Below are positions 59,079 through 64,000 of a DNA stretch of 64,000 nucleotides, one piece after another. The notes beneath the pieces were generated by a model, which saw only the letters and a list, made by a program, of their open reading frames with translations, did not search any database and was not told the origin of the DNA. This DNA comes from Bacillus sp. F19 (GTDB lineage: Bacteria > Bacillota > Bacilli > Bacillales > Bacillaceae), in assembly GCA_023823795.1 (NCBI GenBank), contig CP085710.1, forward strand, positions 4,800,001 through 4,864,000. The letters are read 5' to 3'. The position numbers were made by a program, and so were the translations under genes. Positions within the stretch are counted from its first letter, which is position 1; each line of letters begins with the position of its first letter.

Positions 59079-60383
59079 TTAAGCGTTCATGTCGCTTACA
59101 GCCTGCTCGGATTTAATCGTGGTTTCTTCAGTGATGCGTTCGATGTCAGCACCGATTGCAGCAAGTTTGCCGTGGAAGTCAACGTATCCTCGGTCAACGT
59201 GCTTAAGCTCAGTTACACGAGTGTAGCCGTCTGCAACTAAACCTGCAAGAACAAGTGCTGCACCAGCGCGCAAGTCTGTTGCTGCCACTTCTGCACCTTG
59301 CATATTAACTGGACCATTAATGATAACAGAACGGCCCTCAATCTTAATATCCCCATTCATGCGGCGGAATTCTTCCACGTGCATGAAACGGTTTTCGAAA
59401 ACTGTTTCCGTGATCATAGAAGTTCCTTCAGCTTTCAACAACAATGCCATCATTTGAGATTGCATATCTGTCGGGAAGCCTGGATGCGGCATTGTCTTGA
59501 TGTCAATGGATTTCAGTTTTTCTGGTCCGATGACACGAAGTCCGTCTTCTTCTTCAGAAATCTGAACGCCCATTTCTTCCATTTTCGCGATCAAAGAAGT
59601 TAAGTGTTCCGGCACAGCGCCGCGAACCAATACATTTCCGCCTGTAATAGCTGCTGCAACCATGAAAGTTCCAGCTTCAATGCGGTCAGGAATGATATGA
59701 TGCTTAACGCCTTTAAGTGTTTCTACACCTTCAATGCGAATCGTGCCAGTTCCGGCTCCGCGCACTTTGCCGCCCATTGCATTAATGTAATTGGCAAGGT
59801 CAACGATTTCCGGTTCTTTTGCTACGTTCTCAAGGACAGATGTGCCTTCTGCAAGAGCCGCAGCCATAATAATATTTTCAGTTGCTCCAACACTTGGGAA
59901 ATCCAAGTAGATTTTTGCCCCGCGAAGTCTTCCAGAGACTTCAGCGTCGATAAATCCGTTCCCAACCTTAATGGTAGCTCCCATTGCTTCGAAGCCTTTT
60001 AAATGTTGGTCAATTGGACGTGATCCAATCGCACAGCCGCCTGGCAATGCCACACGTGCACGGCCATTTCTGGCAAGTAATGGACCCATAACTAAAACAG
60101 AAGCACGCATTTTGCGTACATATTCGAAAGGAGCTTCCATATTTAGCTCTTTAGATGCATCTACAAACACTTGATTATTTTCAAAGTGTACTTCTGCACC
60201 TAAATGGCGCAGCACTTCATTGATTGTATACACATCGGAGAGCGTAGGCACATCACAAATTATGCTTTTTTGTTCACTGGCTAATAAAGATGCAGCGATT
60301 ACTGGTAAAACGGCATTTTTAGCACCTTCTACTTTAACAGTACCGTTTAACTTACGACCGCCGCGGACGATGATTTTTTCCAA
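59079..60383 (-). CDS. murA: UDP-N-acetylglucosamine 1-carboxyvinyltransferase
   Basis: MurA makes the first committed peptidoglycan precursor from UDP-GlcNAc and phosphoenolpyruvate. The 434-aa protein has [20 protein letters not shown], the active-site Cys in [15 protein letters not shown] (the residue modified by fosfomycin, about position 117), and [17 protein letters not shown]. Gene order (ywmB, murA, spoIID) identifies it as the murAA paralogue of B. subtilis. It is therefore probably the main, essential MurA. Confidence 0.95.
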   Translation of the reverse strand: MEKIIVRGGRKLNGTVKVEGAKNAVLPVIAASLLASEQKSIICDVPTLSDVYTINEVLRHLGAEVHFENNQVFVDASKELNMEAPFEYVRKMRASVLVMGPLLARNGRARVALPGGCAIGSRPIDQHLKGFEAMGATIKVGNGFIDAEVSGRLRGAKIYLDFPSVGATENIIMAAALAEGTSVLENVAKEPEIVDLANYINAMGGKVRGAGTGTIRIEGVETLKGVKHHIIPDRIEAGTFMVAAAITGGNVLVRGAVPEHLTSLIAKMEEMGVQISEEEDGLRVIGPEKLKSIDIKTMPHPGFPTDMQSQMMALLLKAEGTSMITETVFENRFMHVEEFRRMNGDIKIEGRSVIINGPVNMQGAEVAATDLRAGAALVLAGLVADGYTRVTELKHVDRGYVDFHGKLAAIGADIERITEETTIKSEQAVSDMNA

Positions 60384-60415
60384 GGTCTTCCCCTCCGCGT
60401 CCCAATTTCTATATA

Positions 60416-61156
60416 TTAATATTCAGACGTTATGATTGGTGTTCCTACTGTAACGCTAGTATTATTGCCCAATCCTGCGCCTCTGAGCGCAATTTGAATA
60501 TTCATGCTGCCTTCATCTGTTGGAATCAGGTGATCCCAATCTGACGTACGTGCGGACACAGATATGAACGAATCTTCTTTAAGCTGTTCAACTGGCACCG
60601 CGTTAAATTGTTTAAGCAAACCATTTACCTTCACTTGCAAAACACTACTCATCTTATCATCAAGCTGTCCATTTACACAAGTGAAAATTGTAGGATTTTC
60701 ATGGAAAATGTCGAAGCTGCGAGTTTGCGCATACTCATGCAGCTGAATCCAATTTTTCCCTGAACCTTCTCCACTGAGCTCATACAAGATATACGACTGT
60801 TTTTGTCCGTTTGTGTCGGTTGACTGAATTTGAAGCTTTTCTGTAAATCCCATCTTCTTGTTAAAAAAGATTCCCGATACTTTATGTATCTTGCCATCCA
60901 CACTTTCATTCGACCACTTATAATGACGAAATTGAGTTTGTAAAAGTTTCATTATTTCTTTAAAAGACTGATTCTCTGCAGAAATCATTTCCTTTGAAAA
61001 TAAAGACCACTTTTTAACGTCAATTCCCTGTGCTTCCATGCCTTCTACAATAGTTCCAAGTTCAGCTTCCTTCTTGTCAGACCCAATAGCTTGTGCAACA
61101 ACCGCACCTGTAAGAAATAATAAAAAGATAATAATTGCCAGACTGACTTTTTTCAT
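60416..61156 (-). CDS. ywmB: YwmB family secreted protein (DUF1779)
   Basis: Starting at [20 protein letters not shown] (61156) the protein is 246 aa. A longer frame to 61228 adds 24 residues without hydrophobic leader, and AGGAG lies about 12-14 bases before the chosen ATG. The signal peptide ends near residue 22. The mature part has [19 protein letters not shown] and a beta-rich, TATA-binding-like fold by family. It is the upstream neighbour of murA in B. subtilis too. Function unknown. Confidence 0.85.
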   Translation of the reverse strand: MKKVSLAIIIFLLFLTGAVVAQAIGSDKKEAELGTIVEGMEAQGIDVKKWSLFSKEMISAENQSFKEIMKLLQTQFRHYKWSNESVDGKIHKVSGIFFNKKMGFTEKLQIQSTDTNGQKQSYILYELSGEGSGKNWIQLHEYAQTRSFDIFHENPTIFTCVNGQLDDKMSSVLQVKVNGLLKQFNAVPVEQLKEDSFISVSARTSDWDHLIPTDEGSMNIQIALRGAGLGNNTSVTVGTPIITSEY

Positions 61157-61343
61157 CGTAACCCACGTCCTCTCCTTAGTAACATTGTTACCGTTTGAGA
61201 GGGGCGTATACGTGGAAAAAGTCGTCATTGTTAGACAATCTCAAGGGTGTTCTGCAGTAATCTGTAGGTCATATTCCCCTGTTCTTTATTAGTTAAACGT
61301 TCAAATAACAAAAGCTGATGCCTTTTGCTGACTGAAAAGTTCG

Positions 61344-61574
61344 TTAAAATAAAAAAGGCAGCTGGCGGGACCATATTAAATAATCAAGAAAAAAGTTGCT
61401 TACAGCACCTGAGATGGCGATCGTGAGCAGGATCAGCAGCGCACGCGCTTGCATGATTTTTCCTTTTTTCATGGCCTTTTCAATATGCAGCGCCTGCAGT
61501 GCCCACCATGTAACCGGAATGAATACAAGATGTGACAAAAGGCCAAGTAATGCTTGCTGATTAAAATCAAGCAT
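61344..61574 (-). CDS. ywzB: YwzB family protein (DUF1146)
   Basis: The chosen ATG (61574, AGGAG about 12 bases upstream) gives 76 aa, the length of B. subtilis YwzB. It has two helices, LLGLLSHLVFIPVTWWALQA and RALLILLTIAISGAVSNFFL. In B. subtilis the gene lies between the ATP synthase operon and ywmB; here nuoN-nuoM replace that neighbour. A TTG four codons upstream is possible. Function unknown. Confidence 0.85.
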   Translation of the reverse strand: MLDFNQQALLGLLSHLVFIPVTWWALQALHIEKAMKKGKIMQARALLILLTIAISGAVSNFFLDYLIWSRQLPFLF

Positions 61575-61723
61575 AGGTTTTAACAACTCCTATATGTAGC
61601 TATTCTTATAGCAAGCATAGCACTTTTTACGAAAACAAAAAAAGAAGAAGCTTTTACACCTCTTCCATTATATAAAATTCTGCCGGCACTTTGATGTTTT
61701 TTTTGTAAAAATTAGTGGCAAAT

Positions 61724-63214
61724 TTATGAAATATTTAAGTTCAGAAAATCAAATGCTGCACCTGGGAAAATTCCAAGCAGCACGGTTGCAATCATACAGA
61801 TGACCGTCACGATCAGAAGCGGTGCACTCCATTTAAATGGCTCCTCGGTTTCTTTTTTCCTGAAAAAGACCTGTGTGAGAATGCCGAAGTAATAAAAGTA
61901 CGAGACAACGGTTGTGGCTATCATGATGGATGCAAGAACGATCTGCGGCGTGCTGTTGGTAAATGCATTCATGAAGATGGTTATTTTCCCGATAAAGCCC
62001 GCCGTGCCAGGGAGTCCTGCAAGCGATAAGAAAAAGATGGCGACGGCGATTGCCGCAAGCGGTGAACGGTGATACAGACCGGCAAAGGCTGTGACATCCT
62101 CTGAGCCTGTTTTTCTTCCGACTGCCTGGACAATCGCAAAAGCGCCGAGATTCATGATGACGTACGATAATAAATAGAACCAGATGGCGTCGAAGTAAAA
62201 GTAGCCGCCGAAGGATACAAAACCGACAAGCACATATCCAGCATGTGCAATGGACGAATAGGCAAGCAGGCGTTTGATGTTTTTCTGCCTCAGGGCGACT
62301 GTATTGCCGACGATCATCGTAATCGCAGCTAAGATGGCAATAAAGCTTTGATAGACCACCAGTATCGACTCCATGCCGTCTTCATCCGGAATGTTGCCAA
62401 AGACAGACAGACATAATCTCAGGATGATAATGAACCCGGCTGTTTTTGATACGGCACTCAGAAAAGCTGTGACAGGTGTCGGTGCCCCCTCGTATACATC
62501 CGGTGCCCACATGTGAAAAGGAACCGTTGCGATCTTAAAGGATAAACCGACAAAAATGAGCAGGAAAGAGATTCCGGCGATATAGAGATAGCCTGATTCT
62601 GTTAAGGCATTCAGCTGCGGAATCATTTCTGTCAGGCTTGTTGTGCCAGTCAGACCGTAGATATAGCTCATCCCGAATAACGTAATGGCCGTTGAGATCC
62701 CGCCGTTGATCACATATTTCAGGGCTGATTCATTTGATTGCAGATTTTTTTTGCGTAAGCCGGCAAGTATATAAGAAGAAATGGACAGCAGCTCAAGCCC
62801 GACAAATAAGGTGATTAAATCCCGGCTTGATGCCATCATCATGGCTCCTAGAAGCGCTGCGAGCAGCAAGTAATAGAATTCTCCCCGCTCTTTCAAGCCT
62901 TCCTGGGGTTCAAAATCGATTGCCAGCAAGAAAACAATCGCTGCTCCAAGAAGTAGAATGAATTTGAACGCTTTTGCAAAGGAATCCAGTACAAACGTGT
63001 CATAAAGAATTACTGCGTCCTTTGCACCGATCATAAAAGCAAGACTTATTACGGCGGCCGCAATACCGGCGAAACCTATCCATCCGAGCCATTTACGGCT
63101 TTTGCCATCATCCATAAAAAGATCAATAATTGACAGCAGCAGTGCCGTCCCGAGAATGATGAACTCCGGTGTCATGACACTCCATTTATAGCTGAGCAAG
63201 GTTTCCATATCCAT
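61724..63214 (-). CDS. nuoN: NADH-quinone oxidoreductase subunit N
   Basis: The 496-aa antiporter-like complex I subunit has about 14 helices. Visible family motifs are the Glu/Lys half-channel residues in VGLELLSISSYILAGLRKKN near residue 130, KIATVPFHMWAPDVYEGAPTP near 230 and RLLAYSSIAHAGYVLVGF near 300. It pumps protons during NADH:quinone oxidation. It follows nuoM by 6 bases as the last nuo gene. B. subtilis lacks this complex, so the host belongs to one of the nuo-containing Bacillaceae. Confidence 0.94.
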   Translation of the reverse strand: MDMETLLSYKWSVMTPEFIILGTALLLSIIDLFMDDGKSRKWLGWIGFAGIAAAVISLAFMIGAKDAVILYDTFVLDSFAKAFKFILLLGAAIVFLLAIDFEPQEGLKERGEFYYLLLAALLGAMMMASSRDLITLFVGLELLSISSYILAGLRKKNLQSNESALKYVINGGISTAITLFGMSYIYGLTGTTSLTEMIPQLNALTESGYLYIAGISFLLIFVGLSFKIATVPFHMWAPDVYEGAPTPVTAFLSAVSKTAGFIIILRLCLSVFGNIPDEDGMESILVVYQSFIAILAAITMIVGNTVALRQKNIKRLLAYSSIAHAGYVLVGFVSFGGYFYFDAIWFYLLSYVIMNLGAFAIVQAVGRKTGSEDVTAFAGLYHRSPLAAIAVAIFFLSLAGLPGTAGFIGKITIFMNAFTNSTPQIVLASIMIATTVVSYFYYFGILTQVFFRKKETEEPFKWSAPLLIVTVICMIATVLLGIFPGAAFDFLNLNIS

Positions 63215-63220
63215 TGTTCA

Positions 63221-64000
63221 TCACCCCCCTATCCCTTTCATGATGGTCTCGATTGTCAGCTGCAATGGAACGGAAAGTCCATTCGGATAGACGCCAATCA
63301 AAATAATGAAAAACAGCAGCACGATGACCGGGATAATCTCATACCACTTCATATCAACGTGCACATGCTCTGATTTCTTTTCGGCTCCAAAGGTGATCGA
63401 AAGAACAGCCCTCAAAAGATAAGCAGCGGTCAAAATGATGCCGATTGCCCCGATTGCCCCAAGCTCCGGATGCTGATCGAAGACCCCCATGAACGCCGTC
63501 AGTTCACTGATGAAACCGGACATTCCCGGCAAGCCAAGCGAAGCCATTGCACCAGCTAATAAAAAGCCTGCAGCAAGCGGCATGGCTTTCGATAAGCCTG
63601 AAAGCTGATCCAATTGAGTTGTTTGAGTTCGTTCGATTAACACTCCCACTAAAAAGAACAGCAGCGCAGAAATTAGTCCGTGTGAAACGACCTGAAAGAT
63701 CGCACCCTGTATACCAGCTTCATTTAGTGCACCAAGTCCGATGAGCACGATGCCCATATGTGAAATACTCGAATAGGCAAGCACCATTCTGAATTCATTT
63801 TGAATGAGCGCCAGGAAGGCTCCATACAGCAGATTCACAAGCCCAAGCACGATTAAAATGGTGCTTAGCTGTGAAAATTGGTCCGGGAATAAGCCAAGAC
63901 CGAATTTAATCAAACCGAATGCCCCTATTTTCAGAAGGATACCTGAATGAAGCATGACAATGGGCGGCGGAGCCTGAACATGCACTCTCAGCATCCACGT
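63221..64000 (-). CDS. nuoM: NADH-quinone oxidoreductase subunit M (C-terminal part; gene runs off the right edge)
   Basis: The frame is open through the window end (TWMLRVHVQAPPPIVML at the edge), so 259 C-terminal residues are visible. HVQAPPPI..LHSGILLKIG, RMVLAYSSISHMGIVLIGL and FLLAGAMASLGLPGMSGFIS are standard NuoM motifs. It carries part of one proton channel of complex I. The ATG at 63994 is internal, not the start. Confidence 0.93.
   Translation of the reverse strand, partial: TWMLRVHVQAPPPIVMLHSGILLKIGAFGLIKFGLGLFPDQFSQLSTILIVLGLVNLLYGAFLALIQNEFRMVLAYSSISHMGIVLIGLGALNEAGIQGAIFQVVSHGLISALLFFLVGVLIERTQTTQLDQLSGLSKAMPLAAGFLLAGAMASLGLPGMSGFISELTAFMGVFDQHPELGAIGAIGIILTAAYLLRAVLSITFGAEKKSEHVHVDMKWYEIIPVIVLLFFIILIGVYPNGLSVPLQLTIETIMKGIGG

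Overview
The window looks like chromosome from a low-GC, endospore-forming Bacillaceae (a Bacillus/Metabacillus-type genome). This rests on the right half, which carries a backbone familiar from Bacillus subtilis: ywqC-D-E, ywqA-B, ssbB, ywpG, ywpF, fabZ, flhP-flhO-mbl-spoIIID, spoIIQ, spoIID, murAA, ywmB and ywzB. It ends in nuoN/nuoM, complex I genes that B. subtilis lacks but several relatives carry. Most genes are on the minus strand. No tRNA, rRNA, CRISPR array or intact prophage was seen.

Region 1 (1-5.6 kb) holds an accessory glycan operon: a cytosolic GH85 endo-beta-N-acetylglucosaminidase, two TIM-barrel sugar isomerases/epimerases and the start of a large unrecognised protein cut by the window edge. 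Region 2 (5.6-12.9 kb) is disturbed ground. It has a HupE/UreJ protein and a long secreted metallophosphoesterase with altered metal motifs. The lost C-terminus of that enzyme (FIMAH, cohesin-like and SLH remnants) is still readable downstream. It also has a DeoR regulator, fragments of two insertion sequences and a stranded lipoprotein signal peptide. Region 3 (12.9-24.4 kb) is one co-directional uptake and catabolic cluster: LacI regulator, ABC sugar-binding lipoprotein and two permeases, PHP hydrolase, frameshifted glycerophosphodiesterase, aldo/keto reductase, epimerase, GH38-like glycosidase and ROK kinase. Mannose-6-phosphate isomerase lies just upstream. Together regions 1 and 3 suggest import and intracellular breakdown of a mannose-containing, possibly phosphodiester-linked glycan. 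Then comes a junkyard of three truncated regulators (25.4-26.3 kb).

Region 4 (26.3-41.1 kb) is an AT-rich exopolysaccharide locus. It runs from the Wzz-type modulator, tyrosine kinase and phosphatase (ywqCDE), through an initiating sugar transferase, polymerase, three GT4 glycosyltransferases, a MurJ-type flippase and two acetyltransferases, to enzymes that make UDP-GalNAcA and UDP-Gal. Three small, previously easy-to-miss ORFs (60, 43 and 47 aa) lie in or next to it.

Region 5 (41-64 kb) is housekeeping, competence, sporulation and cell-wall backbone. Its unusual content is non-coding. One repeat family is built from five 21-bp units; it occurs six times in the window, four of them in a 266-bp-period tandem array between the NERD gene and fabZ. 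A second family of strongly folding palindromic repeats has two copies. A perfect ComK box lies in front of ssbB. All function calls are by reading motifs; no database search was run.
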